Under the pieces are notes generated by a model. That model ran no database searches and was not told the origin of the DNA. It saw nothing but the letters and a program-made list of their open reading frames with translations. Positions 32,455-42,111 of a stretch of DNA of 57,473 nt are shown one piece after another. How positions within the stretch are numbered: the first letter of the stretch is position 1; the number at the start of each line of letters is the position of its first letter. Location: positions 1 through 57,473 of the IMG/VR virus record IMGVR_UViG_3300036985_006568; one strand, given 5' to 3'. The translations under genes were made by a program, and so were the position numbers. This DNA is from a virus.

Positions 32455-33293
32455 CATATGATGCCTTTGAAAGAAGTGAATACTCCGGAACCCCAGTTGA
32501 ACTCTATCATTTTGCTTGTGGGACTCAAAATTGGTATCTAACAGATTCAGATGCCGATTTTATATTTGCTGGAATCACCTATTCTGCTGGATGGGCGATA
32601 GAAAGATCAGAACCAGAACTATCAAAGGAAACAACTAGGGCGAGTCTAAAAATTACATCAGCCATAGACATGCCTGTGCCTTGGCTATATAGAGCAGGAG
32701 CACCTTGGGATTCAGTCTGGGTCACAGTACTTCGTGCGCATAGGGGAGATACACAAAGTGTGCTTCTATGGCAGGGACGAGTTAAGGGTGTCATTTTTCA
32801 TCTATCAAAGGGAGAGGCCGAGATCAATTGTGATCCTATAGCAGTCTCAGTAGGTAAGACAGGTTTTCGTCAAAATTGTGGACCCCAATGCAATAAGCAA
32901 CTCTATTCTACTCGATGTGGAATGAGTGAAGCACTTTTTAGTAATGCAGCAGTCATCACGGGTATAGATCCCACAGGTCTTATAATTACATCCGCGACTT
33001 TCGGAACTAGAGCAAATAACTTTTTTAAATTAGGTGAGCTATACGTAAACGCTCTCGGCGCTAGGATGCAGATTGTAGCTCATACAGGCAACAACATCAC
33101 ATTGCGTCGGCCAATAATTGGGTTAGTTCTTGGTATGGCTGTAAGAGGTATAGCAGGTTGTGATCATGTGTGGAAATTATCTGGTGGAGTTACTTACGGG
33201 GATTGTATTACTAAATTCAATAATGGTATTAATTTTTTAGGATTTCCCTTTATCCCCACAAAAAATCCATACACTGTAGGTTTGGAGGGTTAA
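32451..33293 (+). CDS. Tail-tip protein, BR0599/DUF2163 family
   Basis: 280 residues. The N-terminal part (ELYHFACGTQNWYLTDSDAD) and the Cys-rich core (QNCGPQCNKQLYSTRCGM) lead to the signature GCDHVWKL...CITKFNNGINFLGFPFIP (240-275). These Cys probably bind an iron-sulphur cluster or zinc in the tail tip, as proposed for related GTA and lambda gpL proteins. GAGGT precedes the ATG. Confidence 0.88.
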   Translation: MTYDAFERSEYSGTPVELYHFACGTQNWYLTDSDADFIFAGITYSAGWAIERSEPELSKETTRASLKITSAIDMPVPWLYRAGAPWDSVWVTVLRAHRGDTQSVLLWQGRVKGVIFHLSKGEAEINCDPIAVSVGKTGFRQNCGPQCNKQLYSTRCGMSEALFSNAAVITGIDPTGLIITSATFGTRANNFFKLGELYVNALGARMQIVAHTGNNITLRRPIIGLVLGMAVRGIAGCDHVWKLSGGVTYGDCITKFNNGINFLGFPFIPTKNPYTVGLEG

Positions 33294-33294
33294 G

Positions 33295-35871
33295 ATGTAT
33301 CAAATTTTTTGGTGGATAATCTGTTATTTGGTTAGTGCGGCTCTAACGCCAAAACCAAAAGTTAGTGACGCAGCGGTAGCTAACTCTAATGACACAAATT
33401 TCCCACTAGCTTCTGCAACCGCGCGTATTCCAGTTGTATGGGGTAAAACGAGACTTCGTCAGCCAAATGTTATTTGGTACGGTGACTTTAGGGCTGTTCC
33501 TATTATTAAAACCCAGTCAGGTGGCTTATTTCATAGTGATATCCACCAGACTGTAGGATACCGTTATTATTGGGGACAACAGCTCTTACTTTGTCATGGT
33601 GAAGTAACTCTCTATAAAGTATGGGCTTCTGAGAGAGTTATATGGGGTGGGTCAATAGCTTCAGGTTTGGTTGCGTTAGATATTCCGTTCTTCTATGGTG
33701 GAGATGACCGTGGGGGCGGATATCAAGCAGTATTTGTTTTTTATCCTGGAAGTAATACTCAAGTCCAGGATCCATATTTAACACAAATGTTAGGAGTAGT
33801 TCCAGCTTATCGAGGTGTTGCACATATCGTTTGGTATGGGCCTTCAGGCGGTCAGCATACGGGTATCTCTTATCAGAGATTTGTTCAGCAAGCCGTGTGG
33901 TCTACAGATGTTCCTCCAGTATTAACCTTCACTTGGCGATTAACAACCTTCTATAACATAAGTGGCTATATTGGAACATCACCAACGCCCCAACCTCTAT
34001 CATTTGAGGTAAGTCGTTATCCGCATCAACTTTACGGTTCTAAGCATATTATCGGAGTAGACTCTAATCCAGCAGAGATCATATATGAATTACTCACAAC
34101 CGACGTACTAGGAGCAGATGGAACAGGATTAGGTTTATCTCCATCTATGATTGATATTGCCGCCTTTAATACTGCCTCAGATACATTGTATGCAGAGGGT
34201 TTCGGACTAAGTCATTCCTGGAATCAAGCTTCTTCTGTTGAGGATTTGATTGAGGAATTTTGTAAGATAATAGACGCGGTATGTTATCGAGATTTTAGGA
34301 CGGGACTGTATACGATTAAGTTAATTCGAGGTGGATATGCTGTAGGAACATTACCTGTTCTCGATCAGGACAACATTATTTCTGTTGATAGTTTTACACA
34401 GGCCAGTATTGAGGGTACAACGAATGAGGTTAAGTTAACCTATTTGAATAGATCTAGAGGATACACACAAACTTCGATCCAAGCGCAAGACTTAGCGAAT
34501 ATGAGAACGCAATCAGATATTAATTCTCAAACAGTAACTTATCTACCCGTGACCATTGCTTCTCTTGCCGATCGTATTGCAAATCGTGAGCTACTTGCTT
34601 TATCCACACCCTTAGCTTCAGCTGAGGTCATCGTCAACCGTGAAGCCTATGCTTATGGACCTGGGGATTTGTTCGTACTCAACTGGCCTGATTTAGGGTT
34701 TACCAACCTCGTTATGCGCGTTATGAAATCAGCCATTGGCATGCCTACAGCTAATCAAATTAGATTAAGTCTGATTCAGGATATCTTTGCACTTAATGCC
34801 ACAGCGTATACAGATGGTAATGATACGGATTGGACTGAACCAATTCTATCACCTGCAATTGTGACGCTACAGAAAATAATAGAATTACCTTATGGACTTA
34901 ATTCCGATGAGAGTTATGGAAAAGTGTTAGTTACAGCGGGTCGTCCTAATCAAGGATGCGTCACTTATGCGTGCTGGGAAAAAGAAACAGGTTCGGGTGG
35001 TGACTATGCTTCGTTAGGTAATTGTCAGGAGTATACCCCTACCTCTACTACCATAGCAATATACCCAATAACAAAAGCCATAGATGAGTCCGGCACTCTT
35101 GAATTAACAGGAACAGATGATATTACTTTGTTAATGACCCATTCAGAAGATGCTCAGCGTCAGGGTGCGGGTTTGTTCTACTGGGCAGCAACCGGTGAGT
35201 GGTGCTCGTACAGCACCATTGAGTATGTCATCGGTGGAACATATAAAGTATATGGAGTGTGGAGAGGACTATTTGGAACAGTGCCTACTGCCCATGCATT
35301 GGGTGAGCGGATATATTTTATAGGTGGAGGATGCTTTTTCCCAGAAGGTGTTTTTGATCAAACAGATAACATTAGTGTAAAGATCTGTCCTTCCGGTCCA
35401 TTGGGAACTATAGCCTTAACCAGTGCAACAGCAATGACATTACTCCTAACTGGTGTGAATAAACTGCCTATACCTCCTGGTAGAATCTTAGTAAACAATC
35501 TCATGTATCCAACTTTATTAAGTGTCTCAGCAGATGTAACCTGGGAGCATCGGAATAGATTAACAGATACGGGTCTCATAGTTAGACAAGATGATCTTGG
35601 AGGAACTTCAGCAGAAGGTACTTACACCTGGCAACTGTTGGTAAATGGTGTAGTAAAAGAAACTGCTTCAGGATTAACAAGTAAGACCTGGGCGCGCGGG
35701 GGTCCGTACACAGCCGCGCAACGGATTCAAGATGATGCAAATGGAAATCATCTCGTCGAGATACAGATTCGTCAGACAAATGCATTTGGGAATTCGGTTT
35801 ACAATACATCTGGATTATTCCAGATGACAGGATTTGGAATGTGTTTTGGTCAACACTTTGGAGGTGTCTAA
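33295..35871 (+). CDS. Central tail hub / gpJ-like host-specificity protein
   Basis: 858 residues. N-terminal hydrophobic stretch MYQIFWWIICYLVSAALTPK is usual for this class. Then SATARIPVVWGKTRLRQPNV and a long beta-rich hub with domains like Phage-tail_3. The C-terminal 100 residues (TYTWQLLVNGVVKETASGLT) look like a fibronectin-type or receptor-binding domain. It should plug the tail tip and contact the host. GGAGGG precedes the ATG. Confidence 0.85.
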   Translation: MYQIFWWIICYLVSAALTPKPKVSDAAVANSNDTNFPLASATARIPVVWGKTRLRQPNVIWYGDFRAVPIIKTQSGGLFHSDIHQTVGYRYYWGQQLLLCHGEVTLYKVWASERVIWGGSIASGLVALDIPFFYGGDDRGGGYQAVFVFYPGSNTQVQDPYLTQMLGVVPAYRGVAHIVWYGPSGGQHTGISYQRFVQQAVWSTDVPPVLTFTWRLTTFYNISGYIGTSPTPQPLSFEVSRYPHQLYGSKHIIGVDSNPAEIIYELLTTDVLGADGTGLGLSPSMIDIAAFNTASDTLYAEGFGLSHSWNQASSVEDLIEEFCKIIDAVCYRDFRTGLYTIKLIRGGYAVGTLPVLDQDNIISVDSFTQASIEGTTNEVKLTYLNRSRGYTQTSIQAQDLANMRTQSDINSQTVTYLPVTIASLADRIANRELLALSTPLASAEVIVNREAYAYGPGDLFVLNWPDLGFTNLVMRVMKSAIGMPTANQIRLSLIQDIFALNATAYTDGNDTDWTEPILSPAIVTLQKIIELPYGLNSDESYGKVLVTAGRPNQGCVTYACWEKETGSGGDYASLGNCQEYTPTSTTIAIYPITKAIDESGTLELTGTDDITLLMTHSEDAQRQGAGLFYWAATGEWCSYSTIEYVIGGTYKVYGVWRGLFGTVPTAHALGERIYFIGGGCFFPEGVFDQTDNISVKICPSGPLGTIALTSATAMTLLLTGVNKLPIPPGRILVNNLMYPTLLSVSADVTWEHRNRLTDTGLIVRQDDLGGTSAEGTYTWQLLVNGVVKETASGLTSKTWARGGPYTAAQRIQDDANGNHLVEIQIRQTNAFGNSVYNTSGLFQMTGFGMCFGQHFGGV

Positions 35872-36254
35872 TGTCAATTACGAACGGCCCTTATCTCAGC
35901 ATCATGATTGATGCTCTTTCCGGGGATACCCACCCAAACGATTTTAGAAAGGTACTGCGGGCGTTAGATGCTTTATTTTTCTTGTCAGTAAAATCTATGA
36001 CCACAAATGCCCAGCCCCTAACTCCCGCTGATGGTGATCGCTATCTAATGACGGCAACACCGAGTGGAACCTCCTGGGTGGGTAAGGCTCAAGGTACTTT
36101 GGCGGTCTACTCTACCCACATCACAACAACAAGTGGAGGTGTAGATACAACAGTAAGTGGTTGGGAATTCTATACTCCTAAACGAAATTGGGAGGCAAGG
36201 GTCGAAGATAACTCAGACATCATGGTCGTTTATTCTGGAACAGCTTGGGTTTAA
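35871..36254 (+). CDS. DUF2793-like tail protein
   Basis: 127 residues from the ATG that overlaps the gpJ-like stop (TAATG), with GGAGG upstream. AQPLTPADGDRYLMTATPSG, SWVGKAQGTLAVYS, GWEFYTPKRNWEARVED and VVYSGTAWV are the DUF2793 pattern. Usually attached to the tail fibre or hub. Function as a fibre connector inferred. Confidence 0.82.
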   Translation: MSITNGPYLSIMIDALSGDTHPNDFRKVLRALDALFFLSVKSMTTNAQPLTPADGDRYLMTATPSGTSWVGKAQGTLAVYSTHITTTSGGVDTTVSGWEFYTPKRNWEARVEDNSDIMVVYSGTAWV

Positions 36255-36285
36255 TTACCCACTAAACTAAAGACGGAGGTCTACA

Positions 36286-36561
36286 ATGACGGTAAATCTA
36301 GACAGTCCCTTCTGGAAGGCGATGAGTTTTGTAATGGCTGGTTTGGTTTCAGGAGCCATTTTTATAGCAGTCACATCCCTAAATAAACTGGATAAGGTAA
36401 GTGACGCGCAAATTGAAACGAAGACAATGCTGACTATTTTACTAGCCCAGCAAGATAAAAATAGTGCCCTTTTGTATGATAACATTTCTAATGTGAATCA
36501 ACTTAACATAAGAATGGTTCGCGTTGAGACTATGCTACAGCCACAGAGTATGCCGAAATAA
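36286..36561 (+). CDS. Membrane protein with short coiled coil, possible holin partner
   Basis: 91 residues. One hydrophobic helix (MSFVMAGLVSGAIFIAVTSL, 13-32) followed by a charged helical tail. GGAGG precedes the ATG. Directly before the endolysin, so a lysis role (holin or antiholin-like) is likely, though such proteins can also be structural. Confidence 0.65.
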   Translation: MTVNLDSPFWKAMSFVMAGLVSGAIFIAVTSLNKLDKVSDAQIETKTMLTILLAQQDKNSALLYDNISNVNQLNIRMVRVETMLQPQSMPK

Positions 36562-36569
36562 AACATAAA

Positions 36570-36599
36570 TTGCCCTGGACTCCTCAGATGATGTATAAT
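36570..36599 (+). promoter_or_regulatory. Promoter for the lysis genes
   Basis: TTGCCC, 18 bases containing CTGGACT, then TATAAT within TATAATTATA. Stands about 38 bases before the endolysin ATG. Confidence 0.6.
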
Positions 36600-36637
36600 T
36601 ATACTAGTGGTTAGTACTTACACTTCAGGAGCTATTT

Positions 36638-37123
36638 ATGCTTAGTGAGCTTGTTAAGATTGCAGAGCAATATATTGGAGTAAAGGAACTTGGTGAAAAT
36701 AGTGGTCCTGAGGTTGAAAAGTTTCAAATGGCAGTAGATGGGAAAGCCTCAGGAGAATCTTGGTGTATGGCCTTTGTTCAGTACTGCATTTTAGAACTTG
36801 AACAAAAAACAAATAAGAGAAGTAACATTTTTCATAGCGAGCACTGTCTCACCACTTGGAATAAATCACCTATTGAATTGCGTAGAACTAGTCCTGAACC
36901 TGGATATATTGTAATATGGAAGCATGGGCAAACGGCAAATGGACATACAGGTATAGTTTCAAAAGTTATTGGTTCTGTTAAATTTGAATCGATTGAAGGA
37001 AATACCTCTGACAGTGCCTGTGTTAATCGTAACGGAGATGGTGTGTATCGTAAAATTAGGAATATTGACCCTGCTGGTGAGATGAAAATTATAGGATTCC
37101 TGGTTCCCTTTGAGGAGAACTAA
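36638..37123 (+). CDS. Endolysin, CHAP-type peptidase/amidase
   Basis: 161 residues in a single CHAP-like domain. Catalytic Cys in ESWCMAF (C43), His in NGHTGIV (H103) and an acidic position in ESIEGNTS (E120). The family cuts peptide or amide bonds in peptidoglycan. No signal peptide, so a holin is needed. AGGAG precedes the ATG. Next genes are holin- and spanin-like. Confidence 0.88.
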   Translation: MLSELVKIAEQYIGVKELGENSGPEVEKFQMAVDGKASGESWCMAFVQYCILELEQKTNKRSNIFHSEHCLTTWNKSPIELRRTSPEPGYIVIWKHGQTANGHTGIVSKVIGSVKFESIEGNTSDSACVNRNGDGVYRKIRNIDPAGEMKIIGFLVPFEEN

Positions 37124-37124
37124 T

Positions 37125-37349
37125 ATGCTATTTACTCGCGGTGGATGGGAATTAAAAAAGGTTTCTTTTTTCCTAGTTGTCCTTGCCTCTATTGTTTGGT
37201 TGTCTTGTAGCTTAGCAACGCCCTTTTCTTTCTCGTGGTTCCTTGCTTATTGTGTTCTACTAGCTCTTGTTGGTGGACCATATTTTGCAAGTAAACTTTT
37301 CTTTTTCCTAACTGCTTTTATTGGAGGGAAAAATGATATTAACAAGTAG
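37125..37349 (+). CDS. Putative holin with two or three membrane spans
   Basis: 74 residues from ATG 37125 with GAGGAG seven bases upstream. Hydrophobic helices near 12-30 (KVSFFLVVLASIVWLSCSLA) and 34-66. Short charged C-terminus. Overlaps the endolysin region closely, as holins do. Family not identified. Confidence 0.7.
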   Translation: MLFTRGGWELKKVSFFLVVLASIVWLSCSLATPFSFSWFLAYCVLLALVGGPYFASKLFFFLTAFIGGKNDINK

Positions 37350-38019
37350 AGTCAAGTGGATACTAGGGGGAATATTACTCCTAGTTATTTTTTCTTCGGG
37401 ATCCTGCGTTGGGTACAAGTGGGCCGTAGGAAAAGTGAATGCCGATATTGAAGAGCATGAAACAGAAGCAAATAACCAGCAAGCACAAGCAGTAAGCCAT
37501 AACGAAGAAGTAAAAAAATACGAAGAGATTATCAAGCAGCAAAAGCAAGCTTCCATACTACAAACTGAGACTTTAACGGAAGCAAATAGGAGAATGAAGA
37601 TTAAGGACAGTGAATTCAAAAACCTCCTATCCTCTGCCGCTACTGTAGAGGATAAATTATCAGGGGCAATCATTGTTATTGAAGAAAAAGATATCTACAT
37701 AGAAAAGCAACAAAAACTTCTAACTATGAAAGATGACATTATAGATTCCCAAGATAAAAAGTCAAATGAACTTGAACAAGCTTACGCGCATGAAGCAAAA
37801 CGTTCGGAAGAATTAACAAAAGCCTTAACTAAAGCTAAGACCATCCGTCAATATAAATGGACGATTGGTGGATCCTACGACCCTATCAATAAAGATTGGA
37901 GCATTGAAGGATATAGGAATTTTAAGGTTGCACGAGTCGGACTTTCCATTGATCAAGTTACGGTGAATCAAAATAAAAAAGAGTATAGACCTAGACTTCA
38001 CCTTGGAATAAATTTCTAA
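37333..38019 (+). CDS. Rz-like i-spanin candidate
   Basis: 228 residues from ATG 37333 with GGAGGG upstream. N-terminal span (VKWILGGILLLVIFSSGSCV) then a long coiled coil (40-170) and a small C-terminal beta domain (YKWTIGGSYDPINKDWS). This fits an inner-membrane spanin, though it is longer than lambda Rz and no separate outer-membrane lipoprotein gene was found. The 17-base overlap with the holin supports a lysis cassette. Confidence 0.65.
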   Translation: MILTSRVKWILGGILLLVIFSSGSCVGYKWAVGKVNADIEEHETEANNQQAQAVSHNEEVKKYEEIIKQQKQASILQTETLTEANRRMKIKDSEFKNLLSSAATVEDKLSGAIIVIEEKDIYIEKQQKLLTMKDDIIDSQDKKSNELEQAYAHEAKRSEELTKALTKAKTIRQYKWTIGGSYDPINKDWSIEGYRNFKVARVGLSIDQVTVNQNKKEYRPRLHLGINF

Positions 38020-38048
38020 TATGGAAACTACCATTCTCTATCACTTTG

Positions 38049-38070
38049 TGTAGTATAACCCTATACTACA
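38049..38070 (+). terminator. 9-bp hairpin after the lysis cassette
   Basis: TGTAGTATA/TATACTACA pair perfectly around the tetraloop ACCC, followed by ATTTAAA. No real U tract, so termination is uncertain. It may stabilise the upstream message. Lies between the spanin-like gene and the fibre genes. Confidence 0.45.
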
Positions 38071-38105
38071 TTTAAACTCGCACTTCCTAGATGAAAGGAA
38101 TCAAC

Positions 38106-38393
38106 ATGTTAAACACCTTCTATGAAAATCTCCCTACCACAAGGATTGTGCAAAGAACCACTGTCCTTGGTCCGGGTGAGACTAATACCTTAGTCTCTAT
38201 AGCCCCTTTAACCTTAGTCCAGGTTATCGTTGTTAAAGCAACCACGTTAAATGCCACTATGAGAGTAAGTGGAGTTACGGAAGAAGCTATCCCTATCCTA
38301 CTAAATGAGGTTAGAGATGGTCTTGCAGTTGACACGATTCATCTATCTACTACAGCTGCAGGATCAGTTATCCTTGAACTGCAAGGGAGGTAG
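38106..38393 (+). CDS. Small beta-rich structural protein, 95 residues
   Basis: Starts at ATG 38106 with AAAGGA upstream; the ATG at 38091 would place that site inside the gene. Begins MLNTFYENLPTTRIVQRTTV. Alternating Val/Thr strands, probably a virion decoration or fibre-associated protein. No family recognised. Confidence 0.68.
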   Translation: MLNTFYENLPTTRIVQRTTVLGPGETNTLVSIAPLTLVQVIVVKATTLNATMRVSGVTEEAIPILLNEVRDGLAVDTIHLSTTAAGSVILELQGR

Positions 38394-38396
38394 GTC

Positions 38397-39821
38397 ATGA
38401 CATACTATATCCCTCCTGCAGGTGGTGGTGGTCTAACCATAGGGGACGTGAAAGCAGATCCAGATATTGCTGATTCTTTAGCAACTAAGCATACTCAAAA
38501 TATGGATACATATCTCAATAACCTCCCCGGAAATACATTTTATATTGATGTAAAGCGAGTTGATGCCTACACGGAAAATGGATCTATAACTAAACCATTC
38601 AAAGCTATTCAAACAGCGATAAATAAGGTCATATCAAATGGGGATAACACGCAAACTAATCCGTATGCTCTAAAGATAAACCCCGGAACTTATGTAGAAA
38701 ATGTTGTCCTAGAAAGTGCTAAGTTAGTAAGTCTAATAATTATTGGTCTAGGGTCAAGATTACAGGTTCAAATAAATCCGGCTAGTGGGTATTCTATACA
38801 ATCGATGGCGGACAATAGCAATTTAACGGATCTCCATATAGAAAATATCCAATGTATTAAACCAACTATGTTTGTTGGTAGTGCAAATGGAACCTATTTT
38901 GGTTTTAATCATTTCTATGTTGATTGTTATTGGCCTGATACAGCCCAGGCAACTTTCAAAAATATGACTTATCCAACATTTATGGGGTTAGTAACAAAGT
39001 TCTCAGGGGGTTTACTTCTTAGTAATATTACCCAGGTAAGTATTAATAACATCGGGGGATTTAAAACGGGGGCCTTTACAATTGAAACAAATGAAAGTGC
39101 TAATATGCCCTATTTGTTTGGAAATGGTACTGCAGTAATTGTAACTAGTGGAACAATAGCTAATACAACCTGGAGTCTTTTGAATATTGTCACAAAAACC
39201 GGAACAGCTTTACAAGTAAGAGGGGCCAGGCATGGGAGTGCAGGGGAAACTATCCCTGTAAATGCCACACTCCTAGCATATAATTCAACCCTTGTAGGTA
39301 ATTACGTCAATAATGGTTCACTCTCTCTTTATAATTCTTATGTAACAGGGACTGTAACAGGAAATGCTCCTGTACTTTATAACTTTGCTGCGCAAATCAA
39401 GAACGTTCCTGCAGGAACAATTGCCTCAACAACTGTTCAAGCTGCTATCAATGAATTGGATTCTGATAATGCGACTAAGGTTACCCTCGGTGGAGCATTT
39501 GCCATTAACCAAGCCTTCCAATTAGCAGCTGGTGTTACAATTCCGATTACCTCACTAGATGTTGTCTGTCCTGCAATTGACGGAATTATACTTGAGGCTG
39601 GTATACTTAACGCCATTGTTAATGCAGCAATGATACAGGGGAATAGGTACACAACTACAGTCACCCTTCCTACGCAAGAAGAACTTTGGCTTGGTCAAGA
39701 TGGTAAGATAACTGGTACAGTTCCATCCTTATTGGCTGGCGATGTTTGGCTAGTTTCACTCGGGCATCGAGATGATGCCACTCATTTCACATTGGATCCA
39801 CAAGATCCGATTAAGTTATAG
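38397..39821 (+). CDS. Tail spike/fibre with right-handed beta-helix character
   Basis: 474 residues. N-terminal head-binding-like part (GGGGLTIGDVKADPDIADSL) followed by FKAIQTAINKV and INPGTYVENVVL, the phage pectate-lyase-like entry to a beta helix, then many Asn/Thr/Gly-rich turns. C-terminal 100 residues resemble a fibre tip (PTQEELWLGQDGKITGTVPS). GGAGG precedes the ATG. Likely binds or degrades a surface glycan; no catalytic site identified. Confidence 0.75.
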   Translation: MTYYIPPAGGGGLTIGDVKADPDIADSLATKHTQNMDTYLNNLPGNTFYIDVKRVDAYTENGSITKPFKAIQTAINKVISNGDNTQTNPYALKINPGTYVENVVLESAKLVSLIIIGLGSRLQVQINPASGYSIQSMADNSNLTDLHIENIQCIKPTMFVGSANGTYFGFNHFYVDCYWPDTAQATFKNMTYPTFMGLVTKFSGGLLLSNITQVSINNIGGFKTGAFTIETNESANMPYLFGNGTAVIVTSGTIANTTWSLLNIVTKTGTALQVRGARHGSAGETIPVNATLLAYNSTLVGNYVNNGSLSLYNSYVTGTVTGNAPVLYNFAAQIKNVPAGTIASTTVQAAINELDSDNATKVTLGGAFAINQAFQLAAGVTIPITSLDVVCPAIDGIILEAGILNAIVNAAMIQGNRYTTTVTLPTQEELWLGQDGKITGTVPSLLAGDVWLVSLGHRDDATHFTLDPQDPIKL

Positions 39822-39828
39822 GTGACGT

Positions 39829-41745
39829 ATGACAGTTAAAAAAGTTCTAGTTAAAAATTTAACAACAGGGGTCACTACCCAAGAAACTGTTAACATCAGT
39901 GAACTAGCTGGTGTTACCGTTACTAATCCAGTCACAGACGAGGTTATGAGATTTAATGGCAGTGAGTTTGTAAATGGACCAGGTGTTGCAACCTCTGCTG
40001 GTAAAGGTGTTGGATGGTATTATAATGGAACGCTTATTATAGGAACTGGGAATGATAACTCAAATCGTGTTGAGACAATTTCAAGTGTTCCATGGGTTGC
40101 AACAGAAAAGGTTGAAGATACAACTGTAACGGATGTTGGTCCAGTACTAGCAGATATCTATTTATATGATGTTGCTGTTGGTAGAGTTACCCTTGAGGCA
40201 GGGGCCTGGATTTTTTCTTGCTACGCAGCAGTGGATGCAACAAATGGTACCACTGAGTGCCTTCATAATATCATGCGCGTTCGTCCTGGAACCGGAACTG
40301 TAACATTCACTGATGGTGTAGATTCAACGCATAAGATCGTTACCTCGACGGATGCCTCTGCATTCCTTGCAGCAACTATTGATGTGGGTGGTACATTAGA
40401 TTCCGACTCATTCCTGCGCACCCCAAAAGGAGTATACAGAATCACTGAAAGAACTGATAACAGTCACTTGATTGTGTTAGTCCCTTCAACCTATACTAAA
40501 GAGGTTACAGTAGCTTTTAGCGTACACAAGAGATTGTTTCAGGTAACAACTGGTGATCTTAATAATACGGCAACATCACCTCTTTATGCTGGGATTCAAC
40601 TTATTACTATACACTCAGTTCAACCGGCTTATACTGTGTTGGCAACTGATAAGGTGGCAGTACATAGATTTGCTAAGACGGATAGTGCTGTTTCAAAACA
40701 TCTTTATTTTGCCTACGGTGGAGTTACTCGTTATTCCCGTATAGATACTCCTTTGGCTACACTTCATGGAGATCTAGCGGGTAAACAAGGCGGGTTGGGT
40801 TCTGTTCCCACTGAAGAATATTACCATATGAGCAAAGCTGAATATGACATAATGCATGCGGTAACAACTATTGGTAGTAACCTAATTAGACTTGCTAATC
40901 CAGGTGCTATAGCCTTCCCTCGTTTTAATGCAGATAATACACTCAGTTCTTTATCCGCGGTAGACTTTCGCGCGGCGATTGGTGGTACTGGAAACTTATT
41001 ATCTCCATTAGCTGATGCTGAGATTGCTATTACGACTACAGCCACACTTACACTTGGTCGCATGCATGTATGTAGTGGTACAACTTCAGACTATACAGCC
41101 ACACTTCCCGCTCTATCTAGTTCTGATCGTGGATTCGTAGGTGTGCGAATGGCTCCAGCTCTAACAAAGATGGTCACAATTCAAGGGGCTAGTGCTACGT
41201 TGATTGACGGAGTTAACACTCGCCCTATGCATAATAATGAAACGGCTTTTCTTCATTGGGATGGTGCCGCCTGGACTAAGTTTATGGGTAAAACCATCCC
41301 TATGAGAGGGGCTCTTGTTCGTTCAGCAGGAAGTGCAACTTTTGCTGTTAACACATGGACTGCTTTGATTAAGCTAAACACCTCTCTTTATAACCATGCA
41401 CCTGGTGCTTTCCAAACACCTTCTACATATAGGCATACAATCCTACGTTCTGGGGATTATGACCTACGTTTAGAATTTACAACTTATATAGATAATGCTA
41501 CTCCTTGTTCAGTATTACCTGGAGTATATAAAAATGGAGTCTTATTGGTTGCAAACTATGACTATGCTTTAGCTTCTTCTTTAACTGGAGGAAGAACGCA
41601 ACGAGTTGGACCTTTGACTATTGGCGATGTGCTAGAACCTTATGGTATTTATACAGGTGGTCTTTTTGGAAATAATTTTTTATATGATGATAGTGCTTCA
41701 CCAACATGCAACTGTTTTATGGTTGAGGAGAGATTCACATGGTAG
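39829..41745 (+). CDS. Tail fibre protein with KVLVxNxTTGV N-terminus
   Basis: 638 residues. N-terminus MTVKKVLVKNLTTGVTTQET shares KVLV-N-TTGV with the protein at 43143-43682, suggesting a common docking segment. The long beta-rich body includes a repeated structural region (residues 60-400) and a C-terminal jelly-roll-like domain (STYRHTILRSGDYDLRLEFT). AGGTGA precedes the ATG. Likely a fibre; target unknown. Confidence 0.75.
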   Translation: MTVKKVLVKNLTTGVTTQETVNISELAGVTVTNPVTDEVMRFNGSEFVNGPGVATSAGKGVGWYYNGTLIIGTGNDNSNRVETISSVPWVATEKVEDTTVTDVGPVLADIYLYDVAVGRVTLEAGAWIFSCYAAVDATNGTTECLHNIMRVRPGTGTVTFTDGVDSTHKIVTSTDASAFLAATIDVGGTLDSDSFLRTPKGVYRITERTDNSHLIVLVPSTYTKEVTVAFSVHKRLFQVTTGDLNNTATSPLYAGIQLITIHSVQPAYTVLATDKVAVHRFAKTDSAVSKHLYFAYGGVTRYSRIDTPLATLHGDLAGKQGGLGSVPTEEYYHMSKAEYDIMHAVTTIGSNLIRLANPGAIAFPRFNADNTLSSLSAVDFRAAIGGTGNLLSPLADAEIAITTTATLTLGRMHVCSGTTSDYTATLPALSSSDRGFVGVRMAPALTKMVTIQGASATLIDGVNTRPMHNNETAFLHWDGAAWTKFMGKTIPMRGALVRSAGSATFAVNTWTALIKLNTSLYNHAPGAFQTPSTYRHTILRSGDYDLRLEFTTYIDNATPCSVLPGVYKNGVLLVANYDYALASSLTGGRTQRVGPLTIGDVLEPYGIYTGGLFGNNFLYDDSASPTCNCFMVEERFTW

Positions 41746-42110
41746 TCGGACTTTGGATTGATCGCATGGATGGAAATGGCCCACAGCGTAATCCAGCATT
41801 GACAGATGCAGAATATGAGGCCGGTCTTATTTGTCAGATGAATGATAATGTAAAGGCACTCTGGCAGGCAGCTCATGATTATGAGTATGCCGAGATTAGT
41901 GGATCAGCTATCGGGTTAATTGTACTGGGGAATCTGTCTTCTAAACCAAAATGTATTGCTGTTCAAACCTGGATAAGTTCTATTTGGACTTTGTATTATA
42001 CTAGAAAACCTTTAGTCACTTATACGTGGAATAACACTTTGTATGATTTCTCTTCTTGTGGATCATGTCCGCATACTTGTCCGGAATTAATGGAAGAGTT
42101 AGGATTCTAG
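41739..42110 (+). CDS. Hypothetical fibre-associated protein, 123 residues
   Basis: Begins MVVGLWIDRMDGNGPQRNPA. The C-terminus CGSCPHTCPELMEELGF has three close Cys that may bind a metal or form disulphides. GAGGAG precedes the ATG, and the gene overlaps the fibre stop by seven bases. Could be a fibre chaperone or a small structural protein. Confidence 0.65.
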   Translation: MVVGLWIDRMDGNGPQRNPALTDAEYEAGLICQMNDNVKALWQAAHDYEYAEISGSAIGLIVLGNLSSKPKCIAVQTWISSIWTLYYTRKPLVTYTWNNTLYDFSSCGSCPHTCPELMEELGF

Positions 42111-42111
42111 T